Positions 11,030-20,399 of a stretch of DNA of 64,000 nucleotides are shown in pieces. The notes beneath the pieces are model-generated. The model made no database searches. It saw nothing but the letters and a program-made list of their open reading frames with translations, and was not told the origin of the DNA. Position 1 is the stretch's first letter; the number at the start of each line of letters is the position of its first letter. Made by a program: the position numbers and the translations under genes. This DNA comes from Agrypnia vestita (taxonomy: Eukaryota > Arthropoda > Insecta > Trichoptera > Phryganeidae): contig JADDOH010002549.1 of NCBI GenBank assembly GCA_016648135.1, forward strand, positions 1-64,000, written 5' to 3'.

Positions 11030-11645
11030 TGTTCGTACCCGGCGTTGCACGGGTTAAGGATTAAATTGAAAATAAATTTGCGGGGGAAACAAAGGTTTGA
11101 TTCAAACGCTATAGATTTGCATCGAAAATATGTCAGGGGGAGAGGAAGGGGTATGATAATAGGGGGAAAATATTGCCTATGTTACCCGCTGAGTCCTAAA
11201 GAATAAGTTTCCAAATTTTGAGTCCGATCGGTCAAACGGTACAGATTTGCATCGAAAATATATCAGGGGGAGAGGAAGGGGTATGATAATAGAGGGAAAA
11301 TATTGCCTATGTTACCCGCTAAGTCCTAAAGATTAAATTTCCAAATTTTGAGTCCGATCGGTCAAACGATACATATTTGCATCGAAAATATGTCAGGGGG
11401 TGGGGAAAGGGTATGAGAATAGGGGGGGGGTTTCCAAACTTTGAAGCGGATCGGTCAAACGGTACAGATTTGCATTGAAAATGTGTCAGGGAAAGGAGTA
11501 TGAGAATAGGAAGGAAATGTTGCCTATGTTACCCGCCGGGTCCCGAAGCATAAATATACAAAATTTGAATCGAATCGGACAAACGGTGTGGATTTGTATA
11601 GAGAACAGACAGAAAGACATTGAGTTTTATAGGTATAGATTTAAG
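11030..11645 (+). repeat. GC-rich dispersed repeat with internal tandem units
   Basis: It begins ctagctgttcgtacccggcg and ttgcacgggt and ends tgagttttataggtatagat. Inside are three to four diverged units of about 130 bp, each containing gatttgcatcgaaaatat, tcagggggagaggaagggg, cctatgttacccgc, gtcctaaagaata and gagtccgatcggtcaaac. Similar elements end in acagacagacattgagtttt in many moth genomes, where they are thought to be SINE- or LINE-derived; that assignment is from general knowledge. The three other copies here are at 21322-21696, 43435-43655 and 57128-57590. Confidence 0.7.
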
Positions 11646-11744
11646 TATCTTTAGGAATATGTGTAGTGCACTAAGTATAGATATTTTTTAAAACCTATTT
11701 TCCGTATGTTTAAAATTCAACATAAAAATGTCCTTAGATTTTCA

Positions 11745-12060
11745 CCGCCATTCAGAATCTTCTGTATATAGTTTTCTGGGATGTTCTGCCGTGTATATGT
11801 GACCTCTCTGGCCAACGTTTCGGATCCCATTGCAGTGTCCATCATTAGGGCTGATATGATGAGTGTGTGTTGAAGTGTAGTATAAGTATTGCCTTGCAAT
11901 ACCGTACCGAAGTCAGGGTGTCTCCAAGTTTGTGTTATGTTAAGTACTGTATTGCAGTACCGTGTCGAATGCAGGGTATGTGTGTCTTGATGTAGTGTGT
12001 TGTGTACATACGAACCGCTACTTGCAGATTCCCACCACCACCCAGCGCAGAAGAGAGGTT
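11745..12060 (-). mobile_element. Penelope-like retroelement 3' end, second copy
   Basis: Read on the minus strand, this segment follows 13755-14015 base for base over about 270 bp: the runs tacacaacacactacatcaa, ctgcattcgacacggtactg and tgcaatgggatccgaaac are shared. It includes the hammerhead-like core. A 160-codon frame spanning 11717-12199 has no recognisable domain and I regard it as accidental. The two copies point away from each other, about 1.1 kb apart. Confidence 0.7.
11806..11854 (-). ncRNA. Hammerhead-like motif with mutated core
   Basis: On the minus strand the core reads CTAATGA (11848-11842) instead of CTGATGA, then a GGACACTGCAATGGGATCC hairpin and GAAAC (11821-11817). Stem III is a minimal AC/GT pairing with the cleavage-site trinucleotide region GTT before GGCC. 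The G-to-A change hits an essential core position, so this copy should be inactive. Confidence 0.5.
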
Positions 12061-12414
12061 TAATTAATACCTTAGCTACGAGAGCTAAAAGAATATGCCA
12101 AGAAGAACATTTGCAGGAGGAGATTCTAGAAAGCAATGGATAACAAAGACGGCAGAGACGGCACATCATAAGTGTTCTGACCAAATCCGGGCAAGACAAA
12201 ATATTTGTTCAATTTTCGATTAACAATTCCACTTCCCGAGATCGGCTTTAAAAAATTATTATAATCACCGATTCTAAATTTCGTTCGAGAGAATCGAAAC
12301 ACAATTTTTATTCTATAGATCAGATTACAAAGGAGAATTATATGAAGACTGGCTTTATCCAAAGAATACAAGACTATATAAGACGTATCTACGGCGAAAT
12401 ATGATGTGAAAAAG

Positions 12415-12945
12415 TAACCCATAAAAACCAAGTTTTTATTATACTCCCTTTCTTTGTAAAATATAACAACAATTAAAGACGAATTAAAACATATAACACT
12501 AAACTTACAGTAATTTAATATATTTCTAAAATGTCAGATGTTTTGAGCTTTGATAAGACACTTCATGCTTTGAAGATTAAATACTAAAAACATTTGTCAG
12601 TCAATTTAGATTTTCGACATTCGTAGTGAAGTACCTATTATGTATACCGACAGAGTAATTCAAATTTAGAATATATTCCGCGACGTTATCGGGCCGCCGT
12701 TGCTAATCAAACTTTTCTAATGATTCCAATTTGAAAAAACCAATAAAATTTCTAAAAATCCGAAATTATACTATAATTATTAATTTTTTTAACGATATTT
12801 TGATAGATCGTTTTAATCGTCGCCACAAGTCTACTTGCCAATTGGATCACGGGAAAAGGGTCAAAAATCGATCCAAAGTTTTTTTGACGGCAAGCCGGCA
12901 AGCAAGCAAGCAGACGCCACGAGTTAATATAAAAGAAGTAAAAAA
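12415..12945 (+). repeat. Dispersed repeat (acccataaaaacc ... cagacgccacgag family), interrupted
   Basis: The two ends cccataaaaaccaagttttt (12418) and gcagacgccacgagttaata (12910-12930) also bound the copies at 19385-19680 (minus) and 26474-26745 (plus). The right half (12750-12940) shares aaattatactataattatta, gatcacgggaaaagggtcaa and aatcgatccaaagttttttt with them. Here the halves are separated by extra sequence (12470-12740). The short shared reading frame LDHGKRVKNRSKVF reflects this repeat, not a gene. Confidence 0.6.
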
Positions 12946-13292
12946 GAGACCCAATCCTCGGAAAATTCTCCTGTGATATCTGTCACTTTATTAAGTTTTA
13001 AACAAACACCAGAACTCCCTAGTTACATTTGTCCACGTTCTATTTTTTCAAATTTTCTTGATAAAGATAATAACGTATCGAGTACTTGCTCGTTAAAATT
13101 AAAAAACTAAAACACATATTCTTTATTAATTCAAACAAATATTCATATAAAATCAATTCAAATTTATAAGACATTTTTTAAAATATAATACACTGCCAAA
13201 TTGTTAAATGTGATTTTGGTGACGAAACAATAAGAGCCAAATCTCATAGCTTCGAGAAAAACTCAGAAGCTGAGATCAAAGGGATTGCTTTC

Positions 13293-13754
13293 TTGCCTTA
13301 TATCCATAATGTAACAGACAGGATTGCCAAAGCGTTCAAGAAACGGAAGATTAAGACAGTGTTCGGCACAAACAACATGGTTAAAGACTTCTTAAGACCA
13401 GCGAAGGATCGGGATTCTCTTGAGACCGACGATGTTTATAGGCTAGTCAAAATTGCAACAAAGTGTATGTGGGACAAACAGCACGCACGATTTCAAAGAG
13501 GGTTGATGAGCTTAGAAGAGCATGCAAACTCGGTCACCCGGAAAAATCGGCACTGGCTGAGCACTTTCATCGAGCCGAAAATCCTAGGAAAGCCCAAAAG
13601 TCACCACACGCGCCTGGTCAAAGAAGCAATTGAAATATACAAGCACCCGGTAAACATTAATAGGAATGACGGTCTTAAGTTAAAAACCTCGTGGTATCCA
13701 GCGCTGCAAGATAAATTAAATCGACGATCCGCACAGTCCGACATCCGTTCGTAG
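13293..13754 (+). pseudogene. Penelope-type GIY-YIG endonuclease, frameshifted
   Basis: The open frame is 153 codons but is a mosaic. Its two ends (LPYIHNVTDRIAKAFKK and EAIEIYKHPVNINRNDGLKL) match the Penelope endonuclease domain, and the middle is out of frame. The expected motif of the active site (YVGQT followed by R and E residues) is readable in the second frame around 13462-13510. The product is not expected to cut DNA. Confidence 0.75.
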
Positions 13755-13908
13755 ATACACAACACACTACATCAAGACACGCACACCCTGCATTCGACAC
13801 GGTACTGCAAACCAGTACTTAACATAACACAAACTTGGAGACACTCTGACTTCGTTACGGTATTGCAAGGCAATATTTAACCTATACTTCAACACACAAT
13901 TATCACAT

Positions 13909-13956
13909 CAGCCCTGATGATGGACCCTGCAATGGGATCCGAAACTTTGGCCAGAG
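13909..13956 (+). ncRNA. Hammerhead-ribozyme-like motif in Penelope element
   Basis: The conserved core CTGATGA (13914-13920) is followed by a stem II hairpin (GGACCC, loop, GGGATCC) and the second core strand GAAAC (13941-13945). A short stem I pairs GCC upstream with GGC downstream. Spacing and order match the minimal hammerheads known from Penelope-like elements. Stem III is reduced to about one pair, and the base before the expected cleavage site appears altered (CTTT against CGTT in the other copy), so activity is uncertain. Confidence 0.6.
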
Positions 13957-14019
13957 AAGTCACATATACACGCCAGAATATCCCAGCAAACTATACACAG
14001 AAAATTCAACATGTTAAGG

Positions 14020-15220
14020 AATTTTTAAGTATCGCGTAGATTTCAATTTAAATTATTACGCTTATGAAATTTATTTACACTATACCACAGTTTCAAAACT
14101 TTCAAAAATCCTTGTAACAGCAACGTAGTGACTACATTCAGTATTCTTGTCCGCAATACCTCAATTCATGCAATGCATATTTTGATGCTGGCGTCTGAGA
14201 ATCTTTCTTCATTCTCTTTAAAGTTGCCGCTTCCACTATTGTTGATTCTAAAAGCATTTCATACCAAGGATATATGGACATTTTATCTTAAATTCTCTTT
14301 TTATATCGAATGCACGATATTTTTTTTGGTATTACTTTATTTTTTTGGGATAATTGATTTCAGTTGATTTAATTTTGTGAGTGCACTCAATCTCGTTATT
14401 GCAATTCAAAAAACTATCCGTTATTGTAAAAGCAATTTCCAAAATATAAATAAATACCTTAACAAGGACTGACGATATATTCGACGAATTTAATATTTTA
14501 AGATAAGACAAACGAATGCTTATACTAAAATACACATACAAATGCAAAAATACATATTTTAAAATTAGTCAAATGACAGTTTCCACACGAACAAACAAAC
14601 TTAATTTATAAATCACAAGAACACATACTACATTGGGCAAACAAGTTTTAAATACTTTGGACCAAAAATCTTTAACATGATGCAACAAATTCTTTTTGAA
14701 TATAGTCCGGCAATAAATTCCAACGACAATATAAAATACTTAATAAAATTCTGGAGGAGAATTTAATTAATAATATGGGAGGGAACAAAATTTGTGCTCT
14801 CGCCCAAATAAATAAATACATTTAAAAATGACTGATTTCTGTACCTTTTCTTATAAAACTTTGGTTGTATTTTATTTTTCCACTATTTTTAATATATCTT
14901 TGATTTTATATATAAACCAAACCAAAATTAGGAGATAATTACCCGAAACATTGTGTACAAGATCCTTCTAAATTGTACAACTAATTTGTAAATTGTGCCT
15001 ATCTCAAAACAGATTCTTCTAGTGAGATGTGTATCATCTGCGTATATGTACTAAACAAATAGATAAATAATATTTAAAACCAAATATCTCTCTGTGTATT
15101 CTCTACATTACCTATACCCAAATCATAACTATATTTTGTACAATTACTTTTTAGCATCCTACTCAAAACATTGACCACCTCCTCCTTCTCCCTGACCACC
15201 ACACCTCCTTAACTGTTTAT
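14020..15220. other. AT-rich DNA, no supported gene
   Basis: Short hydrophobic frames at 14128-14367 and 14547-14332 are typical of AT-rich DNA. No repeats or splice-bounded exons are recognised. Confidence 0.5.
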
Positions 15221-15221
15221 G

Positions 15222-15296
15222 CATATATATATATATATATAGATAGATATACATATATTTATATATATTATATATATCTATATATATAATATTAGT
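15222..15296. repeat. AT microsatellite
   Basis: A run of atatatatatatatagatag and related dinucleotides over about 75 bp. Confidence 0.9.
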
Positions 15297-15339
15297 TATT
15301 ACTTTGGGGGTAACCCGCGTCAAATTCTAGTCGTTAGGA

Positions 15340-15800
15340 CCAGTCGTCTGCCGACGTTTCGAACAGATCTCACTGTTCATCTTCAGGGCGCCTTGTCGAT
15401 GAGCTGCTTCTCCAAAAAGCGTACAACCGTTTGGGTCCGGAGCTCACCGTCAAGTGAAAGTTTGAAAAATTCTGCGTCAGGTGTTTGTGGAGGAGTGGGT
15501 TTCTCCAGTTTTGCTCGGCTTCTAGTAATCCGTATATTTACTTTATTATCGTCATTATACAATGTTGAAAAGGTGTTTCCATCGTGATTTGTGGTTTATT
15601 ATTATTAATATTATTTGTATTAAAAATTTGATTATTATTATTAAGAATGTTACTCCATGCGGTCGGAAGTCGAATGCTATCGTCTCTGTTGTTCATTATA
15701 TTACTATTTCTTTCATATATTTCAATTGCCTCTCTGTAGATTCTAAATGTTTCATTATTGAGGCTGGCAACTACTTTTGAATTGTCGAAGTCTATTTCGA
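15340..15800 (-). mobile_element. Penelope-like retroelement 3' end (decayed)
   Basis: Translated on the minus strand, 15790-15635 reads as the end of a GIY-YIG endonuclease: VVASLNNETFRIYREAIEIY, then NIMNNRDDSIRLPTAWSNIL. This matches the EAIEIxKHxNNxNRDDGxxLxxAW pattern of Penelope elements. About 250 bp further along, near 15350-15390, lies a hammerhead-like element end. The reverse transcriptase is missing and the intervening sequence has stops. Confidence 0.65.
15349..15392 (-). ncRNA. Hammerhead-like motif, variant core CTGAAGA
   Basis: On the minus strand: CTGAAGA (15386-15380), a perfect stem GAACAG/CTGTTC around a six-base loop, then GAAAC (15360-15356) and GTCGG. The second core strand is canonical but the first has A in place of T (CTGAAGA against CTGATGA). 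I infer it is a Penelope element terminus that may no longer cleave. Confidence 0.45.
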
Positions 15801-15856
15801 GGATGGAGTTTAATAAAAAAGGTATGGAAATTTAAATCAATTTTATTATTTCTGCC

Positions 15857-16265
15857 GGTAAATGTTATTTACTGTACGCGGATGATGCAGTATTAATGGA
15901 AAATAGTGAACAAGACTTACAGAGTCTATGTAGTAAGCAGGACGTAAAATGTATGCAAGGAAAGTGATCTAATCAAGAATGTAAACAAGTCAAAAGAAAT
16001 GGTATCGAGAAGGAGGAAAGTAAGACAACGTGTGAAATACTAGTTGGGAGTGAGGAAAGGATGGTAAGAAAGATGTCAGAAAGAGAGGGCGACCGCTGAA
16101 GACGTGGCACGACCAGATTAACCAGATACTGAAAGATGGTCCCGTTAGAAGCCTCAATAACTGTCGAGCTTGCATGTGAAGATGTATAAATGTAGATGAG
16201 GCGAGAGTTGTATGTCAGAACAGAAGAGTGGGGCACTCTCTTCTCTCTGCTTACCCCTGCGGAGA
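15857..16265 (+). mobile_element. LINE remnant: catalytic box joined to C-terminus
   Basis: The plus strand encodes CYLLYADDAVLMENSEQDLQ (reverse-transcriptase catalytic box) at 15860-15925, soon stops, and then reads KRGRPLKTWHDQINQIL, SLNNCRACM and NVDEARVVCQNR at 16083-16225, the C-terminal end of the same LINE class. The section between is deleted. A related C-terminus lies at 41690-41910. Confidence 0.65.
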
Positions 16266-16269
16266 AACA

Positions 16270-17520
16270 GCGTGATGGTAAGTATCCGAAAGTTTTTAAG
16301 TTATATTTTTGAAGATTTTGAAATGAAATGCTAACTCTGCGACCTAGTATTGATCAAGAGTCATGAATATTTATTTCTTGATTAAGATGGCTTGTATCAG
16401 ATACCTATTTTAGTTTCAAATGTTTTAACATCATGAATGTTTTGATGTTATAGATTCTTAACAACGTAAGTGGATGAATGAAAGTAAAAGAATTTAACGT
16501 GAGAGGAGGAGTTCAAGTTGAATAATATGATTGAAGAACAACGTAGACAGCTATTTTGTTGTTTTTTGATACTGGCAATGTGCGAATTACATGTCAATTT
16601 TTTACTGAAAATTTTAACAGTATACCTACCCTATGAATATACTGTTTTATTAAAATGAATGCAAGAGGATTAGAAGCAAAAGCGCCACTTTGTAAATTAC
16701 AGCCGCCTGCACGGCCTAGCAGCCATTAAAATTTTGTAAGGACCCTAAGGCAAATTTAGTCACCCTGCCCCGGCCCCCATGCTCCTCACCATTCTCCTGC
16801 CTGGACCAAATTTTATAGAGGTCATTATATTTTTATCTCCAGTCCCTCCTCTTTTTCTCTTGTGAATCAATATCCTTCCCCAATTATGAAGGCAATTCAT
16901 TCCAAATGAAATTGAATGCTATCCATTAAAAATTTGCATAGTTAATTTTAAGGACTATGCACTAAATACTTTAAAACCTTTCAGCCATCTTATTATATTA
17001 TCAAATCATCTTCTTATCTTATTCATTCATATAATCCATTCCAAAATAAATTTCATTCACCGTTAAAATTTTACATGGTTAATCTTTAGGATCCTGCGCA
17101 AAATATCAGCACCATCTTCCAGAAACTTGTTTGAATCCTGGACGAGGCTGGGTACGCACCACTGATTTTGTACAATAAATAATATCCTCATATATACCAA
17201 CTTTAAGAAGAACCAGAAGACACTTATCACTGCATTTAATCTTCCGTAAAAATCCAGCGACGCGATGCCTCAACAGAGCTCGAAACCCGTACTCATTTGT
17301 GAACATTTAAAACTTTCCATACAATAGAATATCATTCGATATTCTATTGTCCTAGGATGCGCTGCAATATGACTTGTGTATAATTTATCCACAGCTTGAC
17401 AAATTTTATTACAATACTCTTTAAATTAAAATAATACAAACGCTTTATTTCGGGACTACACTTGCTATATATTTTAATATAATATGTATTGTAATAAACA
17501 CGAGTGGTCATCAAAAATAA
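16270..17520. other. AT-rich DNA with GC-rich repeat fragment
   Basis: Only the degenerate repeat at 16715-16960 is recognisable. A direct inverted run ttccatacaatagaatatca / tcgatattctattgtcctag at 17317-17352 forms a short hairpin. Confidence 0.4.
16715..16960 (+). repeat. Degenerate fragment related to the same GC-rich repeats
   Basis: The run ggaccctaaggcaaatttag with tcaccctgccccggccccca resembles 23935-24010 (ggatcctaaggaaaaattag then tcaccccacaccccctccgt) and 25085-25190. They appear to be a diverged subfamily in which GC-rich blocks alternate with ttttgcacata-like spacers. Ends are unclear. Confidence 0.35.
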
Positions 17521-17524
17521 AGTC

Positions 17525-17672
17525 ACAGCAGATATAAAGAAGGCAAATGGCGAAGCTCCGGCGCCAGAAAACCGGAACCATCCAGCTAAGGAAAGGAAAA
17601 CCCCAACAGAAAACCCTGGTCCTCTAGAAGACCCACCAGAGGTTGCGAGCCAAGAATGATGATGATGGTATA
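17525..17672 (+). repeat. Retroelement tail with (TGA)n end
   Basis: This GC-richer block reads ggcgaagctccggcgccaga, accccaacagaaaaccctgg, tcctctagaagacccaccag and ends gccaagaatgatgatgatgg. One frame gives GEAPAPENRNHPAKERKTP. A simple trinucleotide tail after a coding-like end is typical of some LINEs and SINEs. The family is not identified. Confidence 0.4.
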
Positions 17673-17679
17673 AAAGTTA

Positions 17680-18230
17680 TTTGCAATTAATTGCACAGAG
17701 AGATGTTTTGTACTATTACATACAATTTCAATATTATAGAACTGTTTGATGGAAGAAAATTACAACATAATAAATAAAAAAAAACATCAATTAATGAAAC
17801 ATCTTATGTCGAAAAGACATTAAAGGTATAAACTTTGAAATATGCCAAAAAAATAATAGAATATGGTATAATTAGATGGAGAGGTGCTACCTCTATACAT
17901 ATTTATCAACCTTTTCGAGCACAAAAGGCTGTTATAAAATGCCAATTCGAACGAGCTCAAAAAATATAAGTATTCAAAGAATTCGACGTTCTGTCAATCT
18001 GAAAAATACATGCAAACAAATCAATTTATCCACCAATATAAAAATTTCAATTGTTGGATAAATATTAATTTAACGATGTAAATTTCATCAAAACTGGGTT
18101 ATTTTGTACATTTTGTATGTTAGTCAATATAATTATCACACCAAATAATGTATTATTTTGAGTTATGCGTACCAACAAAATTGACATCATTAGCTAATAA
18201 TCTAAGAAAAAAATACATAACCTAACACCA
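17680..18230. other. AT-rich DNA, nothing recognised
   Basis: One 61-codon plus frame (17876-18061) lacks motifs. No repeat of other parts of the window was found. Confidence 0.5.
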
Positions 18231-18235
18231 TGTAG

Positions 18236-18424
18236 TTATTTTGACGACTTGAACGGCAATTTAGCGCTCATCAGAATGTGGCACGTAAATTTCACGGTAG
18301 GTAGAGTTTTTTCTGAATCAATGATGACAAGATTACTTTCACGACGCTGGTCGGCGATGTCAACAATGCCCCGACCTCGACATTTCAAAGAGCATGATCC
18401 ACTTTCAACTTTGAAGAATTTCAT
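18236..18424 (-). CDS. Coding-like fragment, unknown
   Basis: The minus frame reads KFFKVESGSCSLKCRGRGIV, DIADQRRESNLVIIDSEKTL, PTVKFTCHILMSAKLPFKSS. Composition is protein-like and GC content is raised (18240-18560), unlike the surrounding AT-rich DNA. I cannot assign a family. The opposite strand is also open over 84 codons. A retroelement fragment or an exon are both possible. Confidence 0.25.
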   Translation of the reverse strand: MKFFKVESGSCSLKCRGRGIVDIADQRRESNLVIIDSEKTLPTVKFTCHILMSAKLPFKSSK

Positions 18425-18727
18425 AGCGCAAATTTGTAATTACGTTGATGGTGACCTTTCATCGCCCGTACAAATCGCGCCCAGTCAAAATATGTATATT
18501 TAATTTATGCGCGGTGAAAGACTGATTGATATCAAACGTAGAGAGGTGATAGCTGTTGTTGAGATCCGGCCGGATTTTGCCAGCCCTATTTCAATTAATT
18601 ATATTTATTTTTTGCATGTAATCTACATTATTTGAGACGTGTAAATATTAAAAAAAAATGTAGTTGTTTATCATATTACTTTCGATATTTATAAATAGGT
18701 ACGTATATATTTTTTAATCAAGATGTG

Positions 18728-19023
18728 TTATAAATGTCTCATAGAGACGAAGGTATATTTTATACGGGAAAGTATGCATGGAAGTCATGGATCATACGCC
18801 TGGCTAGTGATCACTTTATCCAATGTAACATTTACAATTCCACCTATGATAGACTAGCACATCTATAAAATTTTTGGAAAATGGAATTGATGAACGTAAA
18901 GTTGTGCAAAGTGATCACTTAAGCTGGTCGTACGATAGGTCGTTAACCCTATGAACACCAAAAAAAAGACTTCCATACATACTTTAATATATAAAATAGG
19001 TTCATTTCTATAAGACATCATAA
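18728..19023. mobile_element. Foldback MITE, family with ttatagatgtctcata ends
   Basis: The element starts ttataaatgtctcatagaga and ends with the matching complement ttctataagacatcataa. The interior is also palindromic: gaagtc...gatcac...caattcca on the left mirrors tggaattg...gatcactt...gacttcc on the right. Related copies lie at 55485-55747 and, truncated, at 21120-21310 and 30361-30515. It is noncoding. Confidence 0.65.
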
Positions 19024-19384
19024 ACAATTAATAATGTCCGCCTGGGGATAAAATCATTTATTGTGTTCTTGAAAAATTTGAACATACTCAAAATATTCTG
19101 AATATATTGGTTGAAAAATGCTACTTTTACATTGGTTAATAGATAAAATTATGATTGGGTAAATATTATAAGACTTTATTATTATTATTGAATGTTGTCA
19201 TTTACCTCGACCAACTCTAGGTTAACATCACTTAAAAAATATATGAAAGACAAACAAAATCCTTACTATTTTCAAACTAATCTAAGATATGAAAATCAGA
19301 GTACCTGGTGGCCTTCTGGAATTACGCTACAACCTATTGTGTCGATATTTATCTGTTCGGTGGGTATATTAATCTTTATATTAA

Positions 19385-19680
19385 CTCGTGGCGTCTGCCT
19401 GCTTGCCGTCGAAAAAACTTTGGATCGATTTTTAACCCTTTTCCCGTGATCCAATCGAGCTGAAACTTTGCAAGCAGACTCATAGCGACGATCAAGAAGA
19501 TCTGTCAAATTTTCGTTAAAAATAATTAATAATTATAGTATAATTTTGGATTTTTCAAATTTTTAATATTTTTTTCATACAAGTTGTATGGAAATTTCAA
19601 CGCATATGGTAGACGCGAAACCCCCGAAAATGAGAAAGGGAGTACTGTAAAAACTTGGTTTTTATGGGTTACTTTTTTTT
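19385..19680 (-). repeat. Dispersed repeat, complete-looking copy
   Basis: On the minus strand it reads acccataaaaaccaagtttt, actccctttctcattttcgg, a run with gtcgctatgagtctgcttgc, ctcgattggatcacgggaaa, aatcgatccaaagttttttc and ends cagacgccacgagttaatat. It is about 290 bp and compact, so it best defines the family. It has no protein motif and clear terminal repeats are not seen. Confidence 0.6.
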
Positions 19681-19689
19681 ACTATGAAA

Positions 19690-19795
19690 TCTACTGTTGA
19701 ATAAAATGCTTTTCCATGCCGGTGGGAGACGTATACCATCATCTCTATTGTTGATTATATTTATTCTTTTATATATTTCTATAGCTATATAATAT
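19690..19795 (-). mobile_element. Penelope-type endonuclease C-terminal fragment
   Basis: The minus-strand translation reads AIEIYKRINIINNRDDGIRL then PPAWKSIL, the C-terminal signature of Penelope GIY-YIG endonucleases, closely resembling the fragment at 15640-15730. It is cut off on one side by the repeat at 19385-19680 and on the other by a CT-rich simple repeat. Confidence 0.55.
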
Positions 19796-19965
19796 ATATA
19801 TGTATATGTATATATTATATTATATCTCTCTCTTTCTCTGTCTCTTCTCTCTCTCTCTCTCTCTCTCTCTTCCCTCTCGTCTTCTGGTCTCTGTCTCTCT
19901 ATCTCTCTCTCTCTCTCATCTCATCTCTACTCTCTCTCTCTTCGTCTCTCTCTCTCTTTGTCCAG
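19795..19965 (+). repeat. CT-rich simple repeat
   Basis: An imperfect (CT)n tract of about 150 bp (ctctctctctctctctctct interrupted by tcttcc, gtctc and atctc) follows a short AT tract. It borders the SINE head at 20035-20110 and the Penelope fragment at 19690-19795. Confidence 0.9.
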
Positions 19966-20034
19966 ATACCGAACCGCACATAATGAACTCAAGAGAAACC
20001 CCCCACTCTCACCATAATAAAACTGCCAAACTTA

Positions 20035-20110
20035 ATGCTGGAACCTGGATTCGAATCACGGACTTGTGTTTCCGCGCACAGCGTGTTCCACTTTCACTAT
20101 CCATCGACTT
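20035..20110 (-). repeat. tRNA-derived SINE head
   Basis: Minus strand: gtggaacacgctgtgcgcgg followed by gtccgtgattcgaatccagg, with the RNA polymerase III B-box pattern (GATTCGAATCC). It is followed on the other side by a long CT-rich simple repeat. Confidence 0.45.
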
Positions 20111-20259
20111 ACAAGTCGTCAATATTTGAGTTATAGGTTTCTCTTTGAATTATTAAATCCCTTATTTTATATATCCATTTTTTATTCGGTAATTATAATT
20201 TATTTATTTCGTATTAAATATTACGGGACCTCGATTCCTTAAATACCTGAAAAATATGT

Positions 20260-20385
20260 TTAAAATAATATATATAATATATATTATATAGATATATTAT
20301 ATATATAGTATATATATATATATCTATCTATATATCTATATAATATATATATATATATGTATATGTGTATATATGTGTATCAGTA
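20260..20385. repeat. AT microsatellite
   Basis: A run of about 120 bp of atatatat with tctatctatat and gtatatgtgtat interruptions; it can fold on itself. Confidence 0.9.
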
Positions 20386-20399
20386 TTATATTATCTTAA

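Larger units (their letters stand above)
13205..14015 (+). mobile_element. Penelope-like retroelement 3' portion with GIY-YIG remnant and hammerhead-like end
   Basis: Penelope-like elements carry a reverse transcriptase followed by a GIY-YIG endonuclease and end in hammerhead ribozyme repeats. Here 13212-13754 encodes the endonuclease end: KGIAFLPYIHNVTDRIAKA, then a Lys-rich linker, and later REAIEIYKHP-like and DGLKLKTSWYPALQ motifs. Between about 13450 and 13600 the GIY-YIG core lies in another frame (CNKVYVGQTART, then KSALAEHF), so at least two compensating frameshifts are present and the nuclease is dead. The reverse transcriptase is absent. The region after the stop (13755-14015) is about 90% similar by eye to 11745-12020 on the other strand and contains the hammerhead-like core. 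Confidence 0.82.

Noticed and set aside
11717..12199. 160-codon minus-strand ORF
   Set aside because: It lies over the noncoding 3' region of a Penelope element whose other copy (13755-14015) does not keep the same frame open.
20035..20110. A tRNA gene
   Set aside because: A B-box-like sequence is present but no complete cloverleaf; SINE context with a simple-repeat neighbour. The same applies to 28685, 30755, 45705, 53025 and 61195.
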